A stretch of 64,000 bases of DNA from positions 62,001-126,000 of the forward strand of contig DATGHU010000007.1 of NCBI GenBank assembly GCA_035307765.1. Direction: 5' to 3'. The position numbers and the translations under genes are program-made. The notes beneath the pieces were generated by a model. It was not told the origin of the DNA and made no database searches. It saw nothing but the letters and a program-made list of their open reading frames with translations. Below are positions 9,351-19,044 of this stretch, in pieces (the stretch's first letter is position 1; each line of letters begins with the position of its first letter). The DNA comes from a bacterium (GTDB taxonomy: Bacteria; Sysuimicrobiota; Sysuimicrobiia; Sysuimicrobiales; Segetimicrobiaceae).

Positions 9351-10400
9351 CTAGCGCTTGGCTTTCGCTTCGGATTTCTTGGCCGCCGGCTTCGCGCCGC
9401 CGACGTCCCGCTTCAACCAGGGCATCATCGCGCGCAGTTGGCGCCCGATCTCCTCGATGGGATGATCGGCCTCCTGGCGGTACCGGGCGTTGAACACGGG
9501 GCGCCCGGCCTCATTCTCCAGGATCCACTCCTTGGCAAACGTCCCGCTCTGAATCTCGGCGAGAATCCGGCGCATCTCGGCCCGGGTCTCCTCCGTGATG
9601 ATCCGCTTGCCCCGGGTGAAGTCCCCGAACTTGGCCGTGTTGCTGACCGAGTAGCGCATCAACCCGAGGCCGCCCTCGTAGATGAGGTCGACGATGAGCT
9701 TCATCTCGTGCAGGCATTCGAAGTACGCGATCTCCGGGGCGTACCCGGCGTTGACCAGCGTCTCGAATCCCGCCTTGATCAGCTCCGTGATCCCCCCGCA
9801 GAGCACCGACTGCTCGCCGAACAGATCGCTCTCGGTCTCCTCCCGAAACGTCGTCTCGATGACGCCGGCGCGCAGGCTGCCGATCCCGTGGGCGTAGGCC
9901 AGGGCGGTGGCCTTGGCCTTCCCGGTGAAATCCTGGTGGATCGCGAGCAGCGACGGCACCCCCTTCCCTTCCGCGAACATCCGGCGCAGCAGGTGCCCCG
10001 GGCTCTTGGGGGCGATCATGAAAACATCAACGTCCGGCGGCGGCACGATCTGGTGAAAGTGGATGCTGAAGCCGTGCGAGACCCCGATCGCCTTGCCCCG
10101 GGTCGCATGCGGCTGGATCTCCTCGCGAAAGACCCGAGCCTGAATCTCGTCCGGGATCAGGATCTGGATGATGTCCGCCTGCGCCGCGGCCTCCGGGACC
10201 GTGGTCACCTCGAGACCGTCCTGCTCGGCCTGCGCCCAGGATCGGCTCCCGCGGTAGAGGCCGACCACCACCGACATCCCGCTGTCGCCGAGGTTTTGCG
10301 CATGGGCGTGGCCTTGACTTCCGTAGCCGATCACGGCCACGCGCTTGCCCCGGAGGATATTCAGGTTGGCGTCCTGTTCGTAGTAGACCTTCGCGGGCAT
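9351..10400 (-). CDS. ilvC: Ketol-acid reductoisomerase, class I
   Basis: Converts acetolactate or acetohydroxybutyrate to the dihydroxy acid using NADPH and Mg2+. The 349-residue length is class [14 protein letters not shown] (25-37) is the nucleotide loop; [11 protein letters not shown] and [14 protein letters not shown] hold active-site and metal ligands. I chose ATG at 10400, with GAGGAGG about 9 nt upstream, over an in-frame codon 18 nt earlier. The tail after residue 330 is Lys/Ala-rich, as in many family members. Confidence 0.96.
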   Translation of the reverse strand: MPAKVYYEQDANLNILRGKRVAVIGYGSQGHAHAQNLGDSGMSVVVGLYRGSRSWAQAEQDGLEVTTVPEAAAQADIIQILIPDEIQARVFREEIQPHATRGKAIGVSHGFSIHFHQIVPPPDVDVFMIAPKSPGHLLRRMFAEGKGVPSLLAIHQDFTGKAKATALAYAHGIGSLRAGVIETTFREETESDLFGEQSVLCGGITELIKAGFETLVNAGYAPEIAYFECLHEMKLIVDLIYEGGLGLMRYSVSNTAKFGDFTRGKRIITEETRAEMRRILAEIQSGTFAKEWILENEAGRPVFNARYRQEADHPIEEIGRQLRAMMPWLKRDVGGAKPAAKKSEAKAKR

Positions 10401-10414
10401 CGTTCCGCCCCTCC

Positions 10415-10900
10415 TCACGTAGGCTGGGTGCCCCGAACCAGGGTCACCTGGCCCGTGCGCACCATCTCGCGAATGCCGTACTTCTGCACCAGCGAGAGGA
10501 TCGCGTCGATCTTGTCCGAACGACCGGTGACCTCCAGGGTCATCGTCTTCTCGGTCAGGTCGACGACGTTGGCCCGGAACACGTTGCAGATCTCCATGAT
10601 CTCCATCCGCGTCGCCGGGGTCGCGTTGAGCTTGATCAGCGCCAGTTCCCGGTCAACGGTGCTGAAGCCGGTGACGTCGTTGACCTTGATGACCTCCATC
10701 AGCTTGTTGAGCTGTTTGATGATCTGCTCGAGGATCTCCGGTTCCCCCTCGACGGCGATGATCATCCGGGAGACGGTCGGCTGCTCGGTGACGCCCACCG
10801 CCAGGCTGTGGATGTTGTACCCGCGGCGCCGGAAAAGACCGGCGACCTTCATCAGGACGCCGGGGGCGTTCTCCACAAGCACCGAGATGGTGTGCTTCAT
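10415..10900 (-). CDS. ilvH: Acetolactate synthase regulatory subunit
   Basis: The 161-residue small subunit carries an N-terminal ACT domain ([19 protein letters not shown] at the start) that binds valine, and a C-terminal ALS_ss domain with [14 protein letters not shown]. It activates IlvB and makes it valine-sensitive. The ATG at 10900 starts the ACT fold; upstream sequence in frame belongs to the ilvB shadow. It lies 53 nt after ilvB and 14 nt before ilvC. Confidence 0.95.
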   Translation of the reverse strand: MKHTISVLVENAPGVLMKVAGLFRRRGYNIHSLAVGVTEQPTVSRMIIAVEGEPEILEQIIKQLNKLMEVIKVNDVTGFSTVDRELALIKLNATPATRMEIMEICNVFRANVVDLTEKTMTLEVTGRSDKIDAILSLVQKYGIREMVRTGQVTLVRGTQPT

Positions 10901-10953
10901 GGGCCTGGGGGCCTCTCCGCGCGCGCCGCCCGGCAGGTCAACGACGGCGGTGC

Positions 10954-12684
10954 TCACTTTCCCTCGATGATCATTTCCTTGATCGACTGGCCGGACGGGA
11001 TCATCGGGTAGCAGTTCTCCTCCGGCCGGCAGAAGAAGTTGACCAGGCACGGCCGGTCGGTGATCTCCAGCGAGCGTACGATCGCGGGGGCGACCTCCTC
11101 CGGCCGCCGGGCGGTGAGGCCGACCGCGCCGAACGCCTCGGCGACCTTGGCGAAGTCCGGATTCTGCAGGAAGACATGCGAGTACCGCTCCCGGTAGAAC
11201 AGCTGCTGCCACTGCCGGACCATCCCCAGCGATCCATTGTTGATGAGGTAGATCTTGATCGGCAGGCCCCACTCCACCGCGGTGGCCAGATCCTGCAGCG
11301 TCATCTGGAATCCGCCGTCGCCGACGATCGCGCAGACGAGCGCGTCCGGGCGCCCGATCTGCGCGCCGAGCGCCGCGGGGAACCCGAACCCCATCGCGCC
11401 AAGCCCACCGGAAGTGACCCAGGTGCGCGGTTCGGTGGAGCGGTAGAATTGGGCCGCCCACATCTGGTGCTGCCCGACATCGGTGACGACAATGGCCTTC
11501 CCTTGCGTCGCGCGGTAGATCTCGTCGATCGCAAACTGGGGCAGGATCGCGTCCCCCTCCTGCCGGTAGCGGAGCGGGTAGCGGTCCTTCCATTCGGCGA
11601 TCTGCCGGTGCCAGGCCTGGCAGTCCGGCGGCGTGACTTGAGCGGCAAGAACGCGCAGGGCTTCCCTGGCATCCCCCACGATCGGGACGTGCGCCGGCTT
11701 GTTCTTGCCGATCTCTGCCGGATCGATGTCGATGTGGATGAATTTAGCGTTTGGGGCGAAGTCCTTGAGCCGGCCGGTGACTCGGTCGTCGAACCGGACG
11801 CCCACGGCCAGGATCACGTCGGCGGCGTTTGTGGCGTAGTTGGCATAGGCCGTCCCATGCATCCCCAGCATCCCCAACGACAGTGGGTCGGTCTCGGGGA
11901 ACCCGCCTTTGCCCATCAGCGTCGTGGTGACGGGGATGCGGGTCTTGCGGGCCAGCGCGGTCAGTTCGGCCGCGGCGTTGCTGCTGAGGACGCCCCCACC
12001 CGCGTAGATCACCGGCTGCGACGCCTGGCTGAGCAGCGAAGCCGCCGCGGCGATCTGATTCGGGCTCGGCACGGCCGGGGGGACTTTGCCGCTGCGCAGG
12101 GTGACCTGCTCGGGGAACTCGAAGTCCGCCTCGGTGGCGGCAATGTCCCTCGGGATGTCGACGAGCACCGGCCCCGGCCGCCCCGTGCCGGCGATGAGAA
12201 AGCACTGCAGCACCATCCGTGGCAGGTCGGCGGGGGTCTGCACGAGGCAGTTGTGCTTGGTGACGGGCATCGACATCCCCATCACGTCCGCTTCTTGAAA
12301 CGCATCGGTGCCGATCACCTTGGTGCTGACCTGTCCCGTGATCGCGACGATCCCCGCGGAGTCCATCATCGCGTCGGTGATCCCGGTGAGCAAATTCGTC
12401 GCCCCGGGCCCCGAGGTGGCCATGCAGACGCCGACCTTCCCGGTCACCCGGTGGTAGCCGACCGCCGCGTGCGCGGCAACCTGTTCGTGGCGGACCAGGA
12501 CGTGACGAATCTGACGGGCATCGTACAGCGCATCGTACAATGGAAGGGCGGCGCCTCCGGGATGCCCAAAGATCACCTCCACCCCGACCCGATCGAGGCA
12601 TTCGATCAATGCGCGGGCCCCGGACATCCGCTTGATCGTGCTGGTCCCCGCCGTCCTCGTTCCTGGCACCGTCTGTCGGGCCAT
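10954..12684 (-). CDS. ilvB: Acetolactate synthase large subunit
   Basis: TPP-dependent synthesis of acetolactate and acetohydroxybutyrate. The 576 residues show the catalytic glutamate in [13 protein letters not shown], the FAD/TPP domains and the TPP-Mg motif [12 protein letters not shown]...[11 protein letters not shown] and [10 protein letters not shown] fit the family. I chose the ATG at 12684, preceded by AAAGGGG. An in-frame extension to 12783 would run into the T-box terminator and is rejected. First gene of the operon, controlled by the leader upstream. Confidence 0.96.
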   Translation of the reverse strand: MARQTVPGTRTAGTSTIKRMSGARALIECLDRVGVEVIFGHPGGAALPLYDALYDARQIRHVLVRHEQVAAHAAVGYHRVTGKVGVCMATSGPGATNLLTGITDAMMDSAGIVAITGQVSTKVIGTDAFQEADVMGMSMPVTKHNCLVQTPADLPRMVLQCFLIAGTGRPGPVLVDIPRDIAATEADFEFPEQVTLRSGKVPPAVPSPNQIAAAASLLSQASQPVIYAGGGVLSSNAAAELTALARKTRIPVTTTLMGKGGFPETDPLSLGMLGMHGTAYANYATNAADVILAVGVRFDDRVTGRLKDFAPNAKFIHIDIDPAEIGKNKPAHVPIVGDAREALRVLAAQVTPPDCQAWHRQIAEWKDRYPLRYRQEGDAILPQFAIDEIYRATQGKAIVVTDVGQHQMWAAQFYRSTEPRTWVTSGGLGAMGFGFPAALGAQIGRPDALVCAIVGDGGFQMTLQDLATAVEWGLPIKIYLINNGSLGMVRQWQQLFYRERYSHVFLQNPDFAKVAEAFGAVGLTARRPEEVAPAIVRSLEITDRPCLVNFFCRPEENCYPMIPSGQSIKEMIIEGK

Positions 12685-12728
12685 GATCCTCAATCCCCTT
12701 TCCCGCCGGAACTGCCAACGACGTCCCG

Positions 12729-12777
12729 AAAAAAATACAAACCGCGCGGAGTCCTCTAAGGACGGGACTCCCCGCGG
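12729..12777 (-). terminator. T-box intrinsic terminator
   Basis: CCGCG and GGAGTCC (from 12777) pair with GGACTCC and CGCGG (to 12742), followed by TTTGTA and seven T (to 12729). It lies 45 nt before ilvB and is mutually exclusive with the antiterminator. Confidence 0.9.
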
Positions 12778-12999
12778 TACCACCTTAGTTCCGCCCGGGC
12801 GTCGAGACCCGGCACGGCCCTCTCCCCCGTCTCGGTGGGTTCCGGCGGGTGCTACTCGGCGAACTCCTCGTCCGCCTTTGGTTCCCGCAGCTCGGAGATG
12901 AGAGTTCGCAGCACCGGATGCCGGTTCACACCTGACCCGGCTCTCTCGGATCCGGCGTGCTGCGTCCTGCTCTCGTCATTGCCTATATTCGTGGGGCTT
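12729..12999 (-). promoter_or_regulatory. T-box riboswitch (tRNA-sensing leader) of the ilv/leu operon
   Basis: The minus strand contains the T-box core AAGGTGGTACCGCGG (12786-12772). The antiterminator pairs CTAAGG (12788-12783) with CCTTAG (12761-12756), leaving the UGGU bulge (12782-12779) for a charged-state check against an ACCA tRNA end. The competing terminator uses the same CCTTAG in its loop. A stem I is visible upstream: GCAGCA pairs with TGCTGC. In the specifier region GAA is followed by CUC (12904-12902), a leucine codon; an AUC (Ile) lies 4 nt further, so the specifier is uncertain. Confidence 0.88.
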
Positions 13000-13005
13000 T
13001 CGGAG

Positions 13006-13034
13006 AATGTACCAAACTCGCCCTGCTTTGTCAA
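13006..13034 (-). promoter_or_regulatory. Promoter of the T-box ilv/leu operon
   Basis: TTGACA (13034-13029), a 17-nt spacer and TACATT (13011-13006) on the minus strand. The predicted start near 12999 gives a leader of about 315 nt, enough for the whole T-box. Confidence 0.78.
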
Positions 13035-13126
13035 GAAATTGCGGTCGGCTCGTGCGGATTCGGGATGTAGGCACGCGACACCTCGCGGGAGCACGGCGTG
13101 GTCGTCGCTGGCGTGATCTGGCAACG

Positions 13127-13540
13127 TCATCGCCCCACGGCCCCCGTCATATACGCGCGACCCACGAGGGCGGCGAGGAACAAGCAGAGGACGAGCATCC
13201 AGCGCGATTCCCTATACGCCTGGTCGTCCCTGGCAAAAGTCCATCGGAGGGTCCCACCAGGTCGGAGGCCGTAGAGGGCGATGAGTGTGAGCACGATGAG
13301 CCCACCGTACATGAGATGATACTCGGTCCGCGGGCGGGCGCCACGAGCGAGGAGGTCGATCCCGAGGATGCCTTGGATGCCCAGGGGAATCTGCGCCGCC
13401 CAGAGAATCCACCAGAAAATGTGCGGGAGGCGGGTGCGTCCGGTCAGGTCTCCGAAGAGCGCCAGCGCGACGCAGAGCCCGTCGCCGACGAGCGTGAGAC
13501 CCATCAAGAGGAGAGAGGCGTGCCCGTGGATGAGACTCAT
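13127..13540 (-). CDS. Small four-helix membrane protein, function unknown
   Basis: A 137-residue integral membrane protein that I cannot assign to a named family. Four hydrophobic segments are visible, around residues 7-30, 40-62, 73-92 and 111-132. His5 and His7 near the N-terminus and an HIFWW segment could bind a metal or haem, but this is a guess. It is divergent from the methyltransferase at 13600 and stops about 90 nt before the ilv promoter. Confidence 0.7.
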   Translation of the reverse strand: MSLIHGHASLLLMGLTLVGDGLCVALALFGDLTGRTRLPHIFWWILWAAQIPLGIQGILGIDLLARGARPRTEYHLMYGGLIVLTLIALYGLRPGGTLRWTFARDDQAYRESRWMLVLCLFLAALVGRAYMTGAVGR

Positions 13541-13599
13541 CGAGGGACCACCATCCTAAGGTTCGTCCGGTCACCCATCGTTCCTCCCGAGCGGGATTG

Positions 13600-14373
13600 A
13601 TGAGCGACCACGCCAAGCACGCGGTTCGGGCTCAATTCGGGCGTCAGGCGTCTTGGTATGCGGTCAGCGCCTTCCACAGCCAGTCCGAGGGGTTGGGCGA
13701 ACTGATCCGGCTCGCGGCCCCCACTTCCGAGGCGTGCGCACTCGACGTCGCCACCGGCACCGGATTCACCGCCCTGGCGCTCGCTCCGCGGGTCGGTCGG
13801 GTCGTGGGGTTGGACCTCACCCTGGGAATGCTGCGGGAGGCGGGACGCCTCGCCGCAGATCGGGGAGTCTCCAATCTGACCCTGTGCCTGGGGGATGCCG
13901 AAGCCTTGCCGTTTTGGTCCAGCGCCTTCAACATTGTGACGTGCCGGGTCGCCGCCCATCATTTTCCCGATCTGCCCAGGGCGCTCGCTGAAATGGCGCG
14001 GGTCGTCAAGACGGGGGGACGGGTCGTCCTCGACGACACCTGTGCCCCGGAGATCCCGGAGCTCGCCCGGCTCATGAACGACTGGGAACTGCGGCGCGAC
14101 CGATCGCACGTGGCGAATCATCCGCCCAGCCGGCTGCGCGCGATGCTCGAACAGAGCGGCCTGCGGGTTCGGGCGGCGACCATGACTCAGGTCCCGCAGG
14201 AGTTCGAGGACTGGGCTCAGCGGGGCGGCGTTCCGCGAGGTGAAGCGGCTGAACTCCGCGAGCAGATGCGCGGCGCGCCGCCGGAAGCTCAGGCCGCCTT
14301 TGCGATTCAAGTGGACGGCGACCGCCTGCAGTTTGCCTGGGATGAAATCGTCATCCTCGCCATCAAACAGTAG
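13600..14373 (+). CDS. Class I SAM-dependent methyltransferase (UbiE/Methyltransf_11 type)
   Basis: The SAM motif I is LDVATGTGFTALALA (about residues 48-62), with GLDLTLGML as motif II and GDAEALPF as the adenine-binding acidic segment; a VVKTGGRVVLDD strand follows. These are typical of small-molecule C- or O-methyltransferases such as UbiE-like enzymes. At 257 residues only the catalytic domain is present. A TTG three bases upstream is an alternative start. No quinone or cofactor genes lie beside it, so the substrate is unknown. Confidence 0.85.
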   Translation: MSDHAKHAVRAQFGRQASWYAVSAFHSQSEGLGELIRLAAPTSEACALDVATGTGFTALALAPRVGRVVGLDLTLGMLREAGRLAADRGVSNLTLCLGDAEALPFWSSAFNIVTCRVAAHHFPDLPRALAEMARVVKTGGRVVLDDTCAPEIPELARLMNDWELRRDRSHVANHPPSRLRAMLEQSGLRVRAATMTQVPQEFEDWAQRGGVPRGEAAELREQMRGAPPEAQAAFAIQVDGDRLQFAWDEIVILAIKQ

Positions 14374-14383
14374 CTGACCGGAC

Positions 14384-14408
14384 GGGACCGCCGCAGCGGC
14401 CGCGTCCC
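14384..14408. terminator. Hairpin between convergent genes
   Basis: GGGAC (14384-14388) pairs with GTCCC (14404-14408), with an inner GCCGC/GCGGC stem. It sits in the 54-nt gap between convergent genes. There is no U-run, so the terminator role is uncertain. Confidence 0.3.
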
Positions 14409-14427
14409 CGCGGCGCGCGAACCGCGA

Positions 14428-15582
14428 TCAGGATAGGTACGCCTGGGCCAGCGCGGCGTAGAATCGGATCGCCTCTAGGTACGCCGGCAGCGCGACCCAC
14501 TCGTCGGGTTGATGGCAGACACTCGCCTCGCCCGGCCCGTATACGACGACCGGCACCTTGAGCGCGGGCTGATACACCGAGGCATCCGTGAAGTACGCCA
14601 GCCCGACCGGCGCCCGTGGTGCCGTCCCGTCTCGCGTGACAACCTCCCGAGCCAGACGGACCACCGGAGCCTCAGGATCCGTCTGCACGGGAGGCCTGGA
14701 CGTCAAGACCTCTACCTCGACCGGAAATCCCAGGTCACCCAGCGCCCCCCGCACGTCCCGCTCGAGACCCGCGTGATCCAATCCCGGCACCGTCCGCATG
14801 TCCACTTCCGCCCGACAGCGATCCGGGACGACGTTCACGGAGTGCCCTCCTTGGATCGTGTTGATGCTCATCGTCGCCTGCCCCAAGAGTGGATGGGCGT
14901 CGGCGGGCAGCCTAAACCGCTCGAGGCGGTCGATGACCCTGTGCATCAGCAGCAGCGCGTTCACGCCCCTTTCCGGCATCGCCCCATGGGCTGTCTGCCC
15001 TCGAGTCGTCAGCCTGAGCCAGAGCGCGCCTTTGTGCGCAATGGCCACTTCGCCTCCGGTGGGCTCTCCGACGACGATGGCATCGACCCCCGAGAGCCCT
15101 CCCGTGTCGATAAACGACCGGGCCCCCAGGCAATCCACCTCCTCCCCTGCGGAGGCGGCGAGGACGAGATCGCCACGCAGCGGCACGCCCCTCCGACGCA
15201 AGAGGAGCACCGCCAGCACCATCGCCGCGAGGCCGGATTTCATGTCGCAGGCGCCCCGCCCATACAGTCGATCGCCGGCGAGATCGGCGGACCACGGACC
15301 GTGCTGCCAGGGCGCCTCTCCCGGCGGGACGGTGTCGGTGTGGCCGCTCAGGACAAGCGTCGGACCACCCCCGCTCCCGCGGAGGCGCGCGACCAGGTTG
15401 GCGCGGCCCGGGGAGAGCCGGTGCAGCTCCACGGGAAGCCCCTCCCGCTCAAATCGCCGGCTCAGCAGGGAAGTCACCCGCTCCTCGTTGCCCGGGGGAT
15501 TGACGCTCTCCGCCCTGACGCACTCGGCGAGCAGCGCCACGGCCTCCTGCGGGTCCACCTGCACCTCCGAAGCACGGGGCAT
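14428..15582 (-). CDS. M20 family metallopeptidase/deacylase (ArgE/DapE type)
   Basis: A two-zinc amide hydrolase that removes acyl groups from amino acids or cleaves short peptides. Zinc ligands and catalytic residues are visible in SGHTDTVP, GRGACDMKSG, SAGEEVDC, VGEPTGGE and CHQPDEW, all canonical. The dimerisation domain with GQTAHGAMPERGVNA is intact. The ATG at 15582 has AAGGAG 9 nt upstream and gives 384 residues. Closest roles would be acetylornithine or succinyl-diaminopimelate deacylase, but no arginine or lysine genes are near. Divergent from the amidohydrolase at 15862. Confidence 0.88.
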   Translation of the reverse strand: MPRASEVQVDPQEAVALLAECVRAESVNPPGNEERVTSLLSRRFEREGLPVELHRLSPGRANLVARLRGSGGGPTLVLSGHTDTVPPGEAPWQHGPWSADLAGDRLYGRGACDMKSGLAAMVLAVLLLRRRGVPLRGDLVLAASAGEEVDCLGARSFIDTGGLSGVDAIVVGEPTGGEVAIAHKGALWLRLTTRGQTAHGAMPERGVNALLLMHRVIDRLERFRLPADAHPLLGQATMSINTIQGGHSVNVVPDRCRAEVDMRTVPGLDHAGLERDVRGALGDLGFPVEVEVLTSRPPVQTDPEAPVVRLAREVVTRDGTAPRAPVGLAYFTDASVYQPALKVPVVVYGPGEASVCHQPDEWVALPAYLEAIRFYAALAQAYLS

Positions 15583-15861
15583 GCGGCGCCTCTCCTTCAA
15601 GCTCGACGTTGACGCGGGGCGTTGCCGGCCCTTTGGCAGTCCTCCGTTCACTGCCCGCGCAACCCTCCCCTGCCCCCGTGCGAGGCGTCCGGGGCGCAAC
15701 GCGCGACCGCCGAGCACTCCCCCGCGCCTGCCTGCAGCGGCGGAAGGAGAACACCCGCACCCACGGCAAACCATGCGCCCATGGCCCTCCGGCATGAGCG
15801 TCCGCACCGCTCGGCCGACGTCTGTCACGCCGGGGCGGCCGACGAAACAGGAGCCCACCCC
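15583..15861. other. Divergent intergenic region
   Basis: 279 nt between the M20 gene and the amidohydrolase. Only the two ribosome-binding sites (AAGGAG before 15582 and CAGGAG before 15862) are evident. I see no convincing promoter or palindrome. Confidence 0.5.
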
Positions 15862-17175
15862 ATGCCCCAGGAAGGTGGCGCACCCCGACAGATCCTCAGC
15901 GGGGGCACCGTCGTCACGATGAACGCGAAAGCCGAGGTGTTCGCGCCGGGAACCGTCGTGATCGAAGGGGACCGGATCGCGCAGGTGATCGCCGGAACGG
16001 CAACCCAGCGCCCCGGCGATATCCTGGTGGACTGCCGGCATCACCTGGTGATGCCGGGACTGATCAACGCCCACACCCACACATGCATGGCCCTGTTCCG
16101 CGGGCTGGCGGAGGATCTCCCCCGCGACGCGTGGACGCGCTCCGCGTACACCCTCCCCCACCAGGACCGCGCCCGTCCGGACGACTATTATTGGGGCACG
16201 CTGCTCGGCGGCCTGGAAATGCTTCTCAACGGCGTCACGACGGCGGCCGATCGTTTTGGCCACATGGCGACGATCGCCGAGGGGTTCGACATTTTGGGCA
16301 TGCGGGCCGTCCTCTGCCATACCGTCTACGACGTCGATCGAGCGCTCGAACTCGACCCGGCGCTCGCTCTGGTCGAACGGTGGGGCACCGATCCCGCCCG
16401 TCGGATCCACTGCGGCCTCGGCCCGCACGCGCCGGACACATGCTCCGACGCGCTGCTGCGGCGGATCCGGGCGCTGGCACACGAGACAAGGGCCCGAATC
16501 TTCATCCACTGCGCCCAATCAGAAGCGGAGCTCTCCGCGGTCCGCGCACGTGGCTACGCGGGCGCCGTCCGCTGCCTTCACGAGAACGGCGTGCTGGGCC
16601 CCGACGTCGTCGCGGCACACTGCCTCTATATTGATGCGGAGGAGATCCGGCTGCTCGCGGACACCGCCACTTGGGTCGCCCACTGCCCGGCCAGCAACGC
16701 CAAGATCGAAGCGCGCGTCGCGCCGACGGCCGCGATGGTGCGGGCCGGGGTCCGGATGGCGCTGGGCACCGACTGGGCCCCCACCAACAACGGAATGGAC
16801 CTCTTCGATGAAATGAAGACCGCCGGCTTGCTCGGCAAAGTGGGGGCCGACGATCCCACCGCGGTCCCGGTGGATCGGCTGCTCAGGATGGCGACGATCG
16901 ATGGCGCCCGGGCCCTCGGGATCGAGGCGCAGACCGGCAGCCTCGAGCCCGGCAAGCGCGCGGATCTGATCGCGATCGCGATGGAAGCTGCCCACCTGCA
17001 GCCGTGGCACAACATCGCCGCGACGCTCGTGTACTCGGCAAAGGGCCACGACGTCCGGCACGTGTGGGTGGATGGCCGGCGGCTCATCCGAGACCGCCAG
17101 CCGATCCACCTTGACGTGACCGAACTGCTCACCCAAACGGCGAAGATCTGGCGCCGCCTGCGGTCTGAGGCCTGA
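15862..17175 (+). CDS. Amidohydrolase, SAH/MTA deaminase-like
   Basis: Metal-dependent hydrolase of the TRZ/ATZ group, which includes S-adenosylhomocysteine and methylthioadenosine deaminases and guanine deaminase. Ligands fit: INAHTHT (68-74), the HCAQSEAE histidine-glutamate segment, VAAHCLY and LGTDWAPTNN. The C-terminal beta-sandwich with LEPGKRADL is complete. ATG at 15862 has AGGAG 9 nt upstream; an in-frame extension to 15622 overlaps the divergent promoter region. The 437-residue length matches MtaD/SahH-deaminase proteins. The substrate is inferred only at family level. Confidence 0.85.
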   Translation: MPQEGGAPRQILSGGTVVTMNAKAEVFAPGTVVIEGDRIAQVIAGTATQRPGDILVDCRHHLVMPGLINAHTHTCMALFRGLAEDLPRDAWTRSAYTLPHQDRARPDDYYWGTLLGGLEMLLNGVTTAADRFGHMATIAEGFDILGMRAVLCHTVYDVDRALELDPALALVERWGTDPARRIHCGLGPHAPDTCSDALLRRIRALAHETRARIFIHCAQSEAELSAVRARGYAGAVRCLHENGVLGPDVVAAHCLYIDAEEIRLLADTATWVAHCPASNAKIEARVAPTAAMVRAGVRMALGTDWAPTNNGMDLFDEMKTAGLLGKVGADDPTAVPVDRLLRMATIDGARALGIEAQTGSLEPGKRADLIAIAMEAAHLQPWHNIAATLVYSAKGHDVRHVWVDGRRLIRDRQPIHLDVTELLTQTAKIWRRLRSEA

Positions 17176-17205
17176 CCGCCCCCTCGATTGCCGCGCCGAC
17201 GCGCG

Positions 17206-18258
17206 TCACACCTTGGGTGTCTTGGCCATCTCCACGATCTCGTCCGTCATCACATCTGACGCAGCGACCGCGGTTGGAATTTGCTTGAGGCCGTAGTAGG
17301 TGTCGCTGATCGCGGTCCACACCTTCGGCTCCATGTATCCCCACCCATGCTGCTTCGTGAGCGGCGAGGTCATGTACGGGATCTCGTTCTTCCATGTTTG
17401 GAGCTCCAGCGTGCGGTCGAGGCCGGTGGTCTGCTTCATCACGAAATCCACCGCCTCGTCCGGGTGCTCGGCCGCGTAGATCCACCCCCGGGCGCTGGCG
17501 GAGAGGAACCGGGCGAGCACATCCTTCCGCTCGCTCAGCACTCGATCCGTCGTGAAGTAGGTGTAGGCGTACAGCTTGATCCCGAGATCCCACAGAGGGA
17601 AATAGCTGAAGCTCCCCGCTTGCCGCACCGCCTCGATCTGAGGCGCATCGATGATCCAGCCGGTGATAACGTCCACTTGCCCGGTGACCAGGGGGTGGGT
17701 GTCTCCGCCGACGAAGAGCACCTTCACCTTATCGCTCGGGATCTGGTACTTGGCGAGGACGGCCTCCAAGAGCGGCCGCGCGGTCGCTTGGATGCCGATC
17801 GTCTTGCCGATGAAGTCGTGCGGGGTGTGGATCCCGGACTTCGTCATAAAGATGAACGCGAACGGGTGCTTCTGCAGCACGGTGCCGAACGCCTTGACGG
17901 GCAACCCGTGGCTCCTCGCCGTCACGAGGACCGCCACCGAGGAGGCGTTCCCCATCGGAATCCGGCCCCCGGCAACGATCTGCACCGCGTCGATGTTAGG
18001 CCCCCCGGGCTGGATCTTGAGGTCGATGTCCGCCTCTTTGAAGTATCCCTTGCCAACCGCCACAAAGTCGCCCGCCATCTGCGCGTTGGCCAGCCAGCCG
18101 AGCTGCTCGGAGAGACCGGTCATGCCCTGCGCACTCGCGGGGGGGAGCAATCCCGGAAGTTGTCCTCCGGCCCACCCGAGAGCGACCGCAGCTCCTCCCT
18201 TGATCAGACCCCGCCTGCTGAACGGATGCGTGAACAGTGTGATCCGATCATCCCCCAT
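17206..18258 (-). CDS. NMT1/SsuA-like ABC substrate-binding protein, Tat-exported
   Basis: Periplasmic-type binding protein of the NMT1/ThiY/SsuA group, which bind pyrimidine precursors, sulfonates or other small organics. The twin-arginine signal SRRGLIKGGAAVALGWAGG lies near residues 15-33. GWLANAQMAGDFVAVGKGYF begins the first lobe. The ATG at 18258 has a strong GGAGGT 6 nt upstream; the longer frame lacks one. At 350 residues it is full length. No permease or ATPase of this class lies next to it, so it is either an orphan or works with distant components. Confidence 0.85.
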   Translation of the reverse strand: MGDDRITLFTHPFSRRGLIKGGAAVALGWAGGQLPGLLPPASAQGMTGLSEQLGWLANAQMAGDFVAVGKGYFKEADIDLKIQPGGPNIDAVQIVAGGRIPMGNASSVAVLVTARSHGLPVKAFGTVLQKHPFAFIFMTKSGIHTPHDFIGKTIGIQATARPLLEAVLAKYQIPSDKVKVLFVGGDTHPLVTGQVDVITGWIIDAPQIEAVRQAGSFSYFPLWDLGIKLYAYTYFTTDRVLSERKDVLARFLSASARGWIYAAEHPDEAVDFVMKQTTGLDRTLELQTWKNEIPYMTSPLTKQHGWGYMEPKVWTAISDTYYGLKQIPTAVAASDVMTDEIVEMAKTPKV

Positions 18259-18645
18259 CCCCTCACCTCCGTCCCGTCCTCTTCCCACATCCAGCCGTGC
18301 AATCCCCACGGCTCTTTCGCACGACACGCCCAGCCGCACACGCTCCGTCGAATCGGGCGATGAGAACCACCTCGACGCGCCGCTCGGAGCGGATCCCGCC
18401 TGACGCGACCGGAGGTGGGTGACGGCTTCTTGATAAGTCCGTTCGCTATTGGAGGATCAAGAGCCTTGTTTTCTCGAGCCCGCTGCGCTGATCCGCCGGC
18501 GAGAAATGTCCCACCGGAGCGAGCCGGGGAATGAAGCCCCTCGGGATTATCGAGAACTGCGGGCGCGGCCGTCCGTGCATGCTCGGGGGCAAACCGAGAA
18601 GGAGGAGATCTCCCTACCTTCGCGCTCGGGATCGAGGAAGTTGTG
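18259..18645. other. 387-nt non-coding gap
   Basis: No gene is supported here. I looked for a TPP leader before the NMT1-type gene and did not find its conserved CUGAGA element. A CTTGAT (18429-18434) and ATCAAG (18456-18461) inverted pair is the only regular structure I see; its role is unknown. Confidence 0.45.
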
Positions 18646-19044
18646 TTACTTCAGGGTCTTCATGTAGGCGATGAGTTTATTCACATCCGCCGGAGAGAGC
18701 ATCGTCCACCGTGGCATCATTGGGTGGAGGGGCTTGCCCTCTTCGTCAAGTCCTTCCACTATCGCCGCACGCGCTTTTTTATCAAAGTCCTTGGCATATG
18801 CTTTCGACAATTCGGAATAGGTGATCGCGGGGACCTCGATCGTCTGCCCTTTGCGCGTGAACTTATGTCCAGCCCCCGTCATGCCATGACAGGACGCGCA
18901 GGCTAAGGTGAACAACTGCTGACCGGACAGATTCGTCGTCATCATGGAGGTTGCTCCGGTCACCGGGGAAGATGGCCCCCCAATCAAGGCCAACACCAGT
19001 ACACCGGGGACGATCCAAAGCGCCAGCCACAGTTTGAGAGACAT
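18646..19044 (-). CDS. Class I c-type cytochrome, membrane-anchored or secreted
   Basis: A 132-residue monohaem cytochrome c with an N-terminal hydrophobic segment (about 3-22) that is a signal peptide or anchor. The haem site is CASCH (49-53) and the likely axial methionine is in HPMMPRW (about 109). The fold ends with the usual ADVNKLIAYMKTL helix. GGAGGT upstream supports the ATG at 19044. Electron carrier outside the membrane; the partner is not in the window. Maturation may use the CcmH at 3178-3591. Confidence 0.9.
   Translation of the reverse strand: MSLKLWLALWIVPGVLVLALIGGPSSPVTGATSMMTTNLSGQQLFTLACASCHGMTGAGHKFTRKGQTIEVPAITYSELSKAYAKDFDKKARAAIVEGLDEEGKPLHPMMPRWTMLSPADVNKLIAYMKTLK

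Noticed and set aside
7803-10970. Very long open frame on the plus strand opposite leuA and ilvC
   Set aside because: It is antisense to well-conserved genes, has no family motifs and is Arg/His/Gly-rich, the normal by-product of high GC third positions.
18259-18645. Possible TPP riboswitch before the NMT1-type binding protein
   Set aside because: The conserved CUGAGA and GAACCUG elements are not found on the minus strand.
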